From: Zopfochytrium polystomum
Taxonomy: Eukaryota; Chytridiomycota; Chytridiomycetes; Chytridiales; Chytridiaceae
DNA: 37,117 bases
NCBI GenBank assembly: GCA_025765615.1
Contig: JAIVFJ010000470.1
Span: 1 to 37,117, forward strand
Reading direction: 5' to 3'
Position numbers and translations under genes: made by a program
Notes under the pieces: generated by a model
Told to the model about the DNA's origin: nothing
Database searches by the model: none
Seen by the model: only the letters and a program-made list of their open reading frames with translations
In this document: in pieces, positions 1-11,093 of the stretch
Numbering within the stretch: position 1 is the first letter of the stretch
Layout: every line of letters begins with the position of its first letter

Positions 1-2
1 TT

Positions 3-3000
3 GCGGCCGATCGTCTCTCCTTGCGCACCCAGAATGATCAGATGTGGAAGATCATCGAGAAGCAGCGCGCCATCGTCCACCAACTTCAGGGGCAGGTCGC
101 CGAATCGCTGGAGGAGGAAAATAACATCCGGGCCGCGGTTGCCGCCGCCTCCCAGCGCGAGGAGCAGCTGAACCGGGACATCCAGGAGCGATCGGAGAAC
201 TTCACGCGGCTTGAGCAGGAGCATCGGAGGCTTTTGCAGTCATCAAACGAACGGATACAGGCGTTGCAAAGGCAGGTGCAGGACTTGCAGGAAGTCGTTC
301 AACAGCAGCAGCCTCAACTCCAGTCGAAGCCACACCAACCCCAGGTTCAGACACCGCCCAAACCACAGCAACAACAGCAACAGCAACAGCAACAACAACA
401 ACAACAGTATCAAGAGTATGCTCCTTCGCAATACGGTGGCCGTCCATCGACGGAATGGGATCAGCCGCGAGAAGAGTTGCAGCAGCCCCCTCTTTCCCGC
501 TCACAATCGAAATCGGGGCCAGCTCCGGGCCCGGTAGGCCATCACCGGCAAGAGATCACGGGAAACTCTCCTCTCATGAACCTCCCCCTTCACTTGATCG
601 CTCAGCAATCCAACTTCCAACCTCAATCGAGCGCCCACCCTGCTCCCTCGTCGGCTTCCTCTGGTTCAAACTTGGCTGTCTCGGTCGCACCATCCCCTCA
701 GCTTCAGGATTTCTACCAGGCGTCGACCCCTCCAAACGCCATTACGCCACAACCTGCGGCTATTGTACACCAGCAACCTGGACCACAGTTCCCACAGGAT
801 GGCCCTCTGCCGATTCCACAGCAGCAGTTGCAACAAATGCAGCAGAACTTCCACCAGTTTCCAAATCAAGCATCGCCCAACGGGGCCATGCAGTTGCCAA
901 CATTCCAGTTGGACCCGCCCTTCCACGCATCTCTTCAACCATTGGCTCTCAGGTCAATGTGATTGCCACAACTCCACACAACAAGGACATGGTTTCCTTT
1001 ACCATAATTGTTCGTTTGGCGACCGGCGAGAGCTGGAAGGTAGAAAAGCTGTTTGGAGATGTTTCTACTCCTAGACTCAAAGGTAGGTGTGACGTGCGGC
1101 GCATGAACTGCTCATAGTAATGGTCACTGTCACCAGTTGCGGTCATCTCTTAGCCGACAGCAGCTGGCCAAAAATTGGCAAGCTACCAGACAAAGCCCTC
1201 ATTTTCAGCCTTAACCCAGCCAAGAGCGATCAGAAGAAAATGGTGGTTGAACTATTTTTGCAAAAAGATTCTCGACGTCGTGTACGACTCTCCCGACGTT
1301 GTCGAGTTTCTCACAGTTGGTGCCGTTGCGGATAAGCCGGTTCCAGGGAGAGGAGGAATGACCGGACCTGCTGATGGCGCAGCGCCTTCGAGGTACGCAA
1401 AAGAGGGCTACCTTGTGAAAAAGGGGAAAAGTTTTGGTGGCTGGAAATCACGTTACTTCAAGCTCCGTCGCTCATCCCTAGAGTACTACGAAACGGTGAA
1501 CCGCATTATATTGTTTCCATTCTTAATTCTAATACTTAAGCACAGGCAACTTCCCGGGAGCTTTTGGGTGTGATCGAGCTTCAGCACTGCCTCGTTTTCC
1601 GAGGTCATCCAGGCGGAGAAACGAAAAATGAACACTCTCTCACTTTAATCGAATACCGTCCGGGCTCGTTCCCACCTCCTCCACCCCCAAACCCCTCCGG
1701 CATGACTTTGCCAGAGCCTATTCCTCAGGATTCCCGGATCGTCAACCGCCACACTTTCAGTGCGGAGACAGACGCGGAACGGGATGAGTGGGTGCGCCTT
1801 TTGGCGACTCACATCGTGGAATTGAGGCCAGGGTTCGCCCTACCGGCGGTCTTGACAGCAGCTGTACAGGGTAATCCTCCCTTTGCTCAGCAGCCCGGCC
1901 CGATGCCGCCACAAGGGGGAGATGGTTTCGCACCTGGACAAGGACTGTGGAATGCTCCCCCGCATGCCACGAGCCCTCCTCAGCAATTCCAGGGCCTAAG
2001 CGGGTTGACTCCACACCAACAATTCCAGCAGCAATTCATGCAACAGCAACAGATGCAGCAAAACCAGCAGCTTCCGCCACAACAGCCGCAACAGGTTATG
2101 CCTTCTCAGCCCTTGAGCCAACCAGTGCATCCCGTTGGCAGTCCAGGAAACGCTGGTCCGATGCAAGTGGCGAGCATGCCTGCTGGTCAAGGGCAGCAAC
2201 CGCACGAGCTCAGCAGTGCCTATCTTGCGCAGTTGAGGGGTATGCGGTCAGGCTCCTTCTCAGTGCTCCAACAAAAGCAGCAAATGCAACAGCAACAGCA
2301 GATTCTGCAGCAGCAGCAGCAGATGCAACAGCAACAAATGCATCAGCAGCCGCCGCTTCAACCACCGCAGCAAATGCGGCAACCACCATTGAATGGAAAT
2401 TTCGGGTCAACGGGAAGCCCGAACGGAGGTTTCGAGCAAATGGGTAGTGGAATGGGCGGTGCTGGCGCCGTCGGCAACACAAGCCGGAGCAACAGCCCCA
2501 CCGGGAACTTAAGCACCAATCCGGGAGGCCCCCCACCGATATCTTCCACGCAAGGCCTTACACCAGGGCTGCCGCGTGGACTTCCACCTGGGCTGCCAGC
2601 CGCTCCGGCATCGTCGCCATCGGCCCCAGGCCCGCTACCTGCTCCCAGACGAGAAACAACAGGTTTTGTCGATGACAACGCGCGCATTATGGAGCAGAAC
2701 CCTCCCCCGTTGCCTCCGCTCGACCAAGGCGGCTGGGGTCAAGGAATGCAAAATAAGAAGGGAGCCTCCGCGAAAAAAACCTGCTGCTTTTGCTCCCTGG
2801 GGCAAGAAGAAACCGTCTGAATCATCGCATATCAAGCCGGACCCAAGTCGAGTTGTCTTTGGCATTCCACTTGACCAGGCAGTGGAGATTTCGCGACTCA
2901 ATGACTATTCGGAGCTTCCTGCTGTGGTTTATCGTTGCATCGAGTATCTGGAAGCGCGTAACGCAAAGGATGAAGAGGGAATTTACCGTCTGTCTGGCTC

Positions 3001-3593
3001 AAACTCCACGATTCAGGGCTTAAAGGAACGATTCAATGTTGAAGGAGACGTTGACCTTCTTGGATCTGGCGAACCCTATGACGTTCACGCGATTGCTGGG
3101 CTGTTGAAGCTTTACTTGCGAGAACTTCCTTCGACTGTGCTGACGAAAAACCACCAGCGAGATTTCTTGAAGATTACCGGTGAGTACTAAAGACTGTGGG
3201 GGGGTTTTTTTTTCTTTAAAGGTTGGAATTGCTCACTATCTGCTGGACTTGCGTTGGTCCAATACTTACTTTGCACGAATACAGAGATTACCGACCGGGA
3301 CGATCGCATCACCGAACTTTCCCGCCAGGTCTCTGCTCTTCCGCTGCCCAACTACACTCTCCTCAGTTGCTTGATAGGCCACCTTATCCGCATCGTCCAG
3401 TGCGCTGACCGCAACAAAATGAGCGTTCGAAACGTCGGCATTGTGTTTTCGCCAACGCTTGGCGTCCCTGCTAATATTATGACGCTGATGCTCGCCGAGT
3501 ACGAGCTTGTGTTCTGTTGGGACGATCCCGTGAAGGCAAAGGCAGCAAAAGAGCGCGAGCGTGAGATGCTGGAGCGCAGAGCCGCGGCGGAGA

Positions 3594-3624
<31 letters not shown>

Positions 3625-3835
3625 GTCGCAGGAGAAGGGTGAGGACGACGCTCGTAAGGCCCGCAGGGCTCGCCGCGAGGCTGCGGGCATGAGCATTGTT
3701 GGCGGCGCCGGTGGTGGTGTCGGTGGAGCTCTCATGTTCCAGGGGCAGCACTTTAATATGCCCTTCGAGTCCTCCGTGCCGGAAGAAGAGGACGGCGACA
3801 ACAACGATTTGTACGACCTCGGCGACTACACATGA
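3..3835 (+). CDS. PX-PH-RhoGAP GTPase-activating protein (BEM3-like), 5' partial
   Basis: Family role: stimulates GTP hydrolysis by Rho/Cdc42 GTPases and is targeted to membranes through PX and PH domains, as in fungal Bem3. Seen: the open frame runs in from the window edge with a coiled coil, then Gln/Pro-rich tracts. PX follows (GKLPDKALIFSLNPAKSDQ), then PH (EGYLVKKGKSFGGWKSRYFK ... LGVIELQHCLVF), a long Gln-rich linker and RhoGAP with the arginine-finger segment EEGIYRLSGSNS and a C-terminal polyQ. Exons: 3-~952, 953-1082, 1154-1495, 1546-3179, 3285-3835, with GT-AG introns 1083-1153, 1496-1545 and 3180-3284. Odd: one extra base near 1255-1266 (T5/A5) and one in the A7 run 2773-2779 break the frame. 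The change from frame 3 to frame 2 before 953 is either a weak intron (765-952) or another indel. Family call is firm; exact N-terminal structure is not. Confidence 0.9.
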
Positions 3836-4434
3836 TGGCGGCGAGCGAACATCGTTGTTTGGGCGGTTGTCCACATAAGGTTGTAGTTATAACGGCTTCC
3901 TCTCATCACCTTTTTTGCCCTTCCCGTTTCCTTCCTTTTGTCGGTTGCGGCTTTTGTTTTCTCCTTTCTTTTCCCTTGTCCATTTCTTTTCCCCTGCCCG
4001 ATTTTCCTTGACTTCCTGTTCCCCTATCCGCCCGTTTCGAGCCTCTATTACCAAACCTTTGCTCTTTCGCGGTATTACTGGTGATGATTCCTCCCCAACA
4101 TCTCCACCCAGCGAACCAATCACTCAACCAAGACCGACAGTTGTCTTGTTCTTTTTCTGTGTGCTCCTTCTTTCCCCAACGGAGCTTTGAGACTTCTCGG
4201 GCAAAGCGAAAAGGACGGGGGTGCAAGTGGAGAACCCAGTTGATCGCAGCCTTTCGGTATTTTGATTTGTTTCTCTTCCTCGTGTCCTTTTTTTCCCTTT
4301 CGTTATCTCTATACGCTCTGTGTTGATAGTTCTGGGCGGCAAATAACAAGAGAGAAGAAGCACGTGCGCGGTCGGGCACTGTGATGTCACCCACTCCTCA
4401 CTTTTCCCTGATGCACTTCTTCCCAAGCTATTTC
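3836..4434. other. 3' flank of the RhoGAP gene, no gene seen
   Basis: Pyrimidine-rich downstream sequence with long T/C tracts on the + strand around 3900-4030 and 4260-4310. The short open frames on both strands are low complexity and match no family I know. A CACGTG E-box core lies near 4362. No RNA gene is visible. Confidence 0.5.
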
Positions 4435-5015
4435 AAACTGTTGGGCTGGCTGGTTCGTAATATAAATAAGAATCTCAAGCGGGGATCCAGGGGAGACGAA
4501 AGCTTCACCGGTGCCCTCGATATCTATGGGTCAGAGAAACAAAACTCAGAACTTCCCCAGTTACTAATCCATGAATTCTAATTTCATTAGCTTTGAGCAT
4601 TTTGAAATCAACTCATTCGAGCAGTTTTGCATCAACTACGCCAACGAAAGACTTCAGCAAGAATTCAACTCGCACGCCTTCCGTCTTGAGCAAGAACTCT
4701 ACATGTGTGAGAAAATTGTTTGGAAAATGATGGATTTCAACGACAACCAGCCATGTATTGATCTCATTGAGGGCAATCGGAAGAGGCTTGTCTGCCCGCA
4801 GGCCTGGACTCGAGCTTCCTCAGCAAGCTAAACCAGCGATTTGCAAACGCGTCTCAAAAGTTCTTCAAGAAGCCCCGCTTTGGAAACAGCTCACAGTCAA
4901 GCACTGCGCCTCGATGTCATGTACCTCGCTGATGGCTTCCTCGAGATGAACAAAGACTCGGTCAGCCAGGAGCAGCATGAAGTCCTCAGCAGCTCCTCGT
5001 TTTCATTTTCGACAG
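4435..5015 (+). pseudogene. Myosin motor-domain fragment (class V-like), decayed
   Basis: Seen, across shifting frames: LLGWLVRNINKNL, GALDIYGSE, then [58 protein letters not shown] and ADGFLEMNKDSVSQEQ. In order these match the relay-helix to lower-50K part of a myosin motor. The [10 protein letters not shown] motif fits class V-type cargo myosins. The actin- and nucleotide-binding N-terminal half, neck and tail are absent. Frame breaks near 4500-4590, 4790-4810 and 4905 preclude translation of a motor. The fragment stops where piggyBac sequence begins. It looks like a truncated gene copy, perhaps carried or interrupted by the transposon. No intact myosin gene is present in the window. Confidence 0.8.
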
Positions 5016-5019
5016 GGAT

Positions 5020-6090
5020 CATCGCTCGCAGCAAAACATACAAAATCGATCCGCTGTTGAGTACTGTCTGCTCCTCCAAAATATATGAGCTTGGACGCAA
5101 TGTCTCAACAGATGAGATGATGTATTGGTATCAAGCAGCACTCCTTGAATAAACCAGTCAAGTGGAGCATCAAAGTTTGGGTCTTGGCTGACTCAGACTC
5201 TGGCCACATCTTCAGATTTGAAGTCTATTCTGGAAGGACGGCTCTTGCTAATGGGCAGCAAACATTTCGAAGTGCTGGAGGGCTTGGAGGAAATTTTATT
5301 CTGCAGATGATGGAAGGCCTGGCAGAGTCTATCAAACTGTTTATGCTGACAACTACATTACAAGCATTGAACTTGCCAAAGAGCTGCTTGACTGCAAAAC
5401 TTACCTTTGTGGTAGCGACAAGGCATCATCGAAAGAGCTTTCCTGCTGATGCAAAAGTTAGAAAGTCTTATCTCAACATGTGACACTCAGGATCTCGCTC
5501 TGTATTATGCTGGAATGAATCAACAAGGAAGGATGAGAGATGTTTGTTCCAAATGCATCACTCAGGGTTGGACAGAGCAGATCAGTTGATAGCGACATGC
5601 GCTGTTGCTTACAAAAGGAGGAGGTGGTACCATTTTTCTCTTCTACTTTGCTCTTGATACATCATGTGTAAATGCAAGAGTGATCTACCTCAAAGTAAGG
5701 AAGTCTGGCATCCTATCAGTGGATGCTTCTACAAAGGACTTTCGACTTGAACTGGCTATGCAGCTTTCAAAAATTGGCGACAACTCTCAATCTGTTGATC
5801 CTGCTGTAAGAGACTGATTTGGTACATCGTCCAACAAGAGCTCAATTGGAAAGCGTTGCTCAGGGCTATCATTTCCAAGTTCATTACTACGGACGCAAAT
5901 TTTACCCATTCACAAACTTAGACGCACCAGAACGATCTGCTTTAGAGGTGCACTGCCGACATTGTCCATCAAGCAGCAAACAAAGAACTTCCACCATGTG
6001 CAGCCAGTGCTGAGTTGGCTTTTGTATTGGGAAGTGCTTTGCAGAACATATCTTTGGGATGGGTACCTTTGCAGCTATCAGCTATCTAAT
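5020..6090 (+). mobile_element. piggyBac-type transposase remnant
   Basis: Family role: cut-and-paste DDE transposase inserting at TTAA. Seen in order: SKTYKIDPLLSTV, GRNVSTDEMM, NKPVKWSIKVWVLADSDSG and FEVYSGR. These are followed by an EGL segment, a YTS-like strand, RHHRKSFPADAK, FRLELAMQLSKI and a C-terminal cysteine-rich segment with CRHC, CSQC and CIGKCFAEH spacing, typical of the piggyBac CRD. Stops and frame changes are frequent (near 5150, 5400 and 6012), and the N-terminal third is missing, so the copy is dead. I could not identify terminal inverted repeats. A TTAA occurs near 6265, but its relevance is unproven. The left edge is fused to the myosin fragment. Confidence 0.82.
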
Positions 6091-7499
6091 GTAAAGCTTT
6101 TGACATTGCTGAAGGTCACGAAATGAAAAGTAAAAGTGAGAATCAGTATTTCTATGGATATTAGCTTTCAAAATCATCGTTCTCTACTTCGAATTGCCAG
6201 TTCTCATGGTGGTTGCCAACTGATGGCTGTTCTTCCATCTGCTCCTGTACGAAATTTTTTTGGTTAACTTCCAATAAAAAAGATATTTTTTAAAAGGTAA
6301 AGTCCAAAAAATCAATTCTCAATGGGCTCAGAGGTTTCTGGGATGGTGTGCTTTGGGGCATTTTAGATCCACCTACTTTTTTTGTTTGCTATTGAAAATC
6401 TCTGCCTTTTAACATCTTTTACCTTTGCAACCTGCTTGTATTGTTGGTTGGCCACTTTTTTTTGTAAGCCCCTTTGCGACCAGACCCCTCGAGAAGCCCG
6501 CAACGAATTGCTTTTTTGACAGCAAATCAGAGGGAAAAAGACAACCCAATTAGTGGGAGTGGGAAAAAAAAACAAGCAAAAAAGTCGTACCGCACTGGTT
6601 CCAACTTGGCTCAGCCCTTCCAGCCATCTGCCGCCCTGCGCTGCCTCCGCTTCGGCGCAATCCGCAACTGTGACAGTCTGCCTGCCCTTGCCCTCGCCTC
6701 AAAACGCTCAGCGCGAAACAGGTCCCTCGTCCCCAATTGCACCTGTTGTCATTGCGGACATTCATCCATTGATTGCTTGTAAGTCACTGATCAGTCACTG
6801 ATCCCTCAGTTTTATCAAATCTAATCAGTGGGGGTCACCGCTTTTTTAATCTGAGATCTTTGCAAGCCCCCCACAGAGGCTACAAACGTCCTACAGCAAT
6901 TTCACCACAGCCCAGTCGGAATATGCTCCGCTAGAAAAGAGGATAGGGCGAGAGGCTGACTTTCCTTTGACCACGGCTGGAGACCGAGACAAGCAAATGG
7001 AACCTCCCCTAACCCCTAACTCCTCAAGAAATTTATTATCTACTACAACTGTTTTGGTGATCAAATCCAACCCCACCAGCCCAATGACAAAGTGGAAACA
7101 ACAGTTAGAGATCTGCTTCTAGGCCCGAATACGCCTCGTGCAACGCAAGAGGGAAAAAAGGGCGAACCTTGAAAAACCCCACACTAACACCCAACGAAGA
7201 ACAACTGCACACAGAAACTATGAGGCCCAACCCCCCCCTGGAAGGGGGGGGTGGGAATGCGTAGGGCCCCCCCCTAGCCGAGGGGGACCAAATCGAAGAA
7301 ACCAACGCGTAAATCAAAGGAGAAGGCAAAATACGAAGAGAAAGCAAAGTAGTGAAGAGGAAGCAAAGATAGCAAGCAAAGAACAGAAAAACAAAACTGG
7401 TGGTAGAGGTGACTGATGTTGATGTCCACGGTAACAGATCTTTGCAAGTGAACTGGAGGATCCTCCAGCCCCCAGCTCATTTTCTTTTGAATCTGCTGT
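6091..7499. other. Repeat-rich region without a recognised gene
   Basis: Short frames only. Visible structure: the 11-mer AGTCACTGATC twice in tandem around 6782-6803; a shared 12-mer GATCTTTGCAAG near 6855 and 7436; and a C8/G8 hairpin at 7231-7251 followed by more C- and G-runs to about 7290. The content looks like decayed transposon or simple sequence. Confidence 0.4.
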
Positions 7500-8040
7500 C
7501 CCTAAACTCTTCCAAAATAGGTTTGACATGTTGGACCAAGACCCTTTTGGGTGCGCACAACGAAAGAGGAACTCGATGACCTCAGTGAGAAAGCCGACCG
7601 CGAAAACTTGGCCCAACACCTTGTCATTGACAGTCGTACGCCGCACTCCGTCCAAGCCATGGCCGCCGGACGAGGCTCAAATCCGCGAGACCACCGCCGC
7701 CGCCTCCTGCGCCAACCTCCTCGATAGGCTGCTGGCTCCAAAGCTCTCCGCTGCCTGGACGAGAAGACTCGGCCGGCTCCCTCATGCTCTGCGACAACGA
7801 CGCCGACGCCGTCCCCTCTTCAGCAAACCCAGCCGCTGCATCAATCCCAGCCAAAACGGCAAAGGACGTGCCCAATCGGCCACAGGTGCCGCAGCAGGGT
7901 ATCGCGACAGTAGCCCTCTGGCAAGCGTTTGGATAGGAACACACGTGGATCAGCGCGTCTGGGCTCATCACGGACCACGAGTGGCTGACAGCTACTGGCT
8001 GGTCTCTGCAGACGTCGCTGGCGAGTGAGTGGTGTGCCAT
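7500..8040 (+). other. Possible degraded coding fragment, unidentified
   Basis: A 166-codon open frame (7528-8028) and a partly overlapping frame reading EELDDLSEKADRENLAQHLV then IDSRTPHSVQAMAAG suggest protein-like sequence that has shifted frame. The protein-like composition is mixed, with an Arg-rich middle. I recognise no family and see no convincing splice sites or start context. It may be a remnant of a transposon ORF or chance reading. Confidence 0.2.
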
Positions 8041-8314
8041 CATACCTCTCTCTCTCTCCCTCCATTCAATTGCAGTGGTGGGCATCGCCACCCAGACCCT
8101 CCCTCTTTGTGCTGGCAGCGGCGTGCAGCAGCAGACGCAGCCCCTCCCTCCCTTTCCTCCTTTTCCCCCTGACATGCCCATTTTTCTTTGACTTCCCTGG
8201 TGAAGAGTGCGAGCCTGGTTGAGTTTGTTACACCCACACAACATCCCCTTTCCCCTTTAAGCTGTTTATGACTTTATGTTGACCTTCCTCTTACTTTCTT
8301 TGTTGATATGTTAG

Positions 8315-8440
8315 GTGTCAATCACCTGTGCTGTTCTTTGATTTGAAAAGTGAGCAGGAGTAACTCACTGTCACAAGGTATCAATCACTTGTGCTATTTG
8401 TCGATTTGATAAGTGAGCAATAGTTACTCACTGTCACAAA
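8315..8440. repeat. Two imperfect 63-bp tandem repeats
   Basis: Copy 1 is 8315-8377 and copy 2 is 8378-8440. Both begin GTxTCAATCAC and end CTCACTGTCACAA. Each contains a small inverted repeat (AGTGAG ... CTCACT). Divergence is limited to scattered substitutions, which points to a moderately old duplication. Confidence 0.75.
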
Positions 8441-8842
8441 GGCCTTTTTCCCATTAAACTGCATGGTGTGCATTGCCTGCACCAATCCTGTGTCTCTGGG
8501 AGGTGCAGGGAGCATTATTTTTCAAGGCAGATCCCAATCCAATTGGAACTTCCATTGTCTCAGTTCTGTGGACCCAAGAAACCTTGCCACTGACTGCAAC
8601 CCAGTTCGGCGTAATTCAGTCAACACCGTCAAGCAAAGAAACAAACTCTGCTGCCACTGCAGCAGCCTCCTTGTCTGGACTGATGGACTCGCCCGTGCAC
8701 ATGCCCCTGCCAGCTCGCCGTAATCCCAACTCATCCCATGGACTTAGCCCTCAAAGCAGCTTGTGCTTCGGAGTCACCTCAAACAGATCCCACCACACCA
8801 TGGGTTTAAGGTTGCTGATTTGTTCACAACGAGATACAAAGA

Positions 8843-10297
8843 TGTGAGACTATACTCACTCCTTTGACCCTGGGATCTGGGCCCTAGAGTGAGGGAAAGC
8901 AAATAATAGGCTAAAACTAACTTTATTGGGCTGTTGTCTAGGGGGGGTTTCAACCCTACTACTTGCCTAATCCACAAAGTATCCCAACTGATCTGTCTAA
9001 CAGGGGTCTCAAACACAAAGAATGAACATTCAGAGGGACAATCCTCTGAAGGATCGGTGCTGGAGCACAGATTACTTGTGTGGCTGCGGGCTGATGAGAG
9101 GGGAAACGGAAGGGCACTCCCGAGGGCGCAACACAACCGCAGAATAAAGAGGGAGAAGGGGAAACGGGGGTGTTTTTATCTCAGGAACCTAATCTCAAAT
9201 ACAACAGGAACAGTTAATAGTGACAGGACGGACAGGGCGCGACCTAGCACCCCTTGTCGCAGACAGTGCTGCAGGAGCCCTCGTCGTTGCCAGCGACAAG
9301 GGGGAGAGAGAGAAGGGAGTCAACTATGTAGGGGTCGGAAGGTTGCCAGCAGGGAACTTGAACGCAGAAACACCTGCAATTGTACACGCACCCCACCGGG
9401 CTGCGTCGGCACAATCACTCGACCAATGGGCTTTATCGCATCGCACTTGTGCTCACACATCTCACTCTCACAGCAGTAGGACTGAGGCAGGCACTTGTAG
9501 ATCGAACTCTAAGGCGTCAGGGTCTGCACAGAGCGCAGCCACCAACACCCTCGCGGGGACAGGAAGGTTGGGGACAACAACGCCGTCGTCGTCACCTCCA
9601 CCACCACCGTTGTTGGGGCAGGCAAGCGCTGGGGATCCTCACTCCAACACAGAGCTGGCAATGTCACACAGTCGCTGGTGGGGCCAGCTGCATTCCCCAC
9701 GCACAGCCCCTTAAGAGGGGCCCTACTAAGGGACCATGTACACACCTGGGTGTGTACCATCTCTCACTACCCCCCACCTTGCGAGCCAGATGGATTTGAA
9801 GGGACTCTGTATTGATGCCAAAGGACAGAAATCAGATTGAAGAAAAAAGAAAAACGAGAAATGGCCCAAAAACAGAGAGAGAGAAAATTGACAAGTCAAC
9901 CTCCCCTGACTTGGAGCATCCACCACAAATGCTCTAAGTCCCCCCAACCCTATGTGTGTATGTACAAGTGCCAAAAATAAATAATAAATTTGGTGGGCTT
10001 GGGGTACAGCCTGTCAGGCACCCCGTCCCTAGGCAGTCAGGCAGTCTCTGTTAGTCACAGAAAAAGAAAATATGTTGAGAAAACCCTGGCGCAACAGAAA
10101 CTGTAAAGACAACAGTAGTAAAAGTAGGCCCAATAATAAAGACAGGTTAGCTGCAAATACACTTTGATAACGCCTTGGAAACTAAAGAACCAGGAATAAC
10201 AATAGGGTCCTGATCCTTGCGGTTTTATGACAGGTATGCTTGCTTTTGCGAATAAAATCCCTAGACTTTATTACTGAGACCTCAGTGTAGTCTCACA
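8843..10297. mobile_element. 1,455-bp insertion bounded by TGTGAGACTA / TAGTCTCACA
   Basis: The left end reads TGTGAGACTATACT and the right end is its near-exact inverse, AGTGTAGTCTCACA, giving TG...CA termini. The four bases outside each end are AAGA. If the ends are instead placed at GTGAG/CTCAC, the flank is a 6-bp AAAGAT duplication. Termini and flanks fit a solo LTR or a small non-autonomous element. The inside has no convincing protein frame. It includes an 11-bp inverted repeat (9250-9260 with 9293-9303) and an AATAAA-like site near the right end. Element class is uncertain. Confidence 0.55.
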
Positions 10298-10565
10298 AAG
10301 ATGTGATTGTGTTTGCGATACGCTGCATTCCAGTGTGTAAACAAAAGCATGTAACTTTTTCAGGCTGTGATAAGTCATCGCAGTCCACTCAATGAGAGAT
10401 TTACTGTAAAGAATATATCAAATTTCATTGTTCACATTGGGCACCTCACCTCTCTACAACAGAGGAGTTCTTGTGCTCCAAGGCTGGAGCAGCCAACTTG
10501 AACCAAGGCAGAATTATTTTGCATGCTCTACAACAGGCATTGCACCTTCAATTGTTTACCCATAC

Positions 10566-10929
10566 TGTCAGGAACAGAGCAGGACAGGACAAGGCAGACA
10601 AGGACTGAGAGGAGTGATGATTGTATTGGAGACAATAATTCACTTGAGGGATGGGACAGGTCCCTCATCCCCCTTTTATACCTTTTGAGAGTCTTCCTTG
10701 TCGAGGTTCAAAGAAAGTTCCAGAAAGAGCAATTAGTAATACAATGATACCAATGATACCAATGATACCAATGACAACAACAAGACAAGTCAGGAAAGCA
10801 AAGAAGGGTCCAGAAGGTTCCGCAAGGTTCCATGAAGGAATGTTCTAGAAGGTTTCAGAAGGTTCCACAAGGTTCCTTGAAGGACTGTTCTAGAAGGTTC
10901 CAGAGCTTTCCACAGGGTGATTCATAACG
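10566..10929 (-). repeat. Solo LTR of the self-priming LTR family (copy 1, expanded)
   Basis: On the minus strand this aligns over its whole length with the LTRs at 28785-29083 and 29324-29622. It is flanked by a perfect 5-bp direct repeat CATAC (10561-10565 and 10930-10934), the expected target duplication. At 364 bp it is 65 bp longer than the 299-bp relatives. Extra copies of a 9-bp unit (ATACCAATG, around 10746-10772) and a duplicated GAA/TTC block (about 10800-10910) account for the excess. The terminal base is changed (AACG where the others have AACA). No internal coding sequence remains. Confidence 0.9.
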
Positions 10930-11093
10930 CATACAGGGTTGGGCAGTTTGTTACCCCTACCCAAAAGGAAGAGAGAAACAGGAACATTCTTCTGTTTGCA
11001 TCTTCGTTCTGGCAACCTATTAAGAGGCCGTTTCAAGGGGATAAAGCGGAAAATTGATAGAGGAAAAAAAATATTTGACTGGCTGAAAACTTA

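Noticed and set aside
1255..2779. Programmed +1 frameshifting in the RhoGAP gene
   Set aside because: The two sites share only an A-run. Guanylate kinase shows a shift of opposite sign in a similar run, which fits indel error better than a recoding signal.
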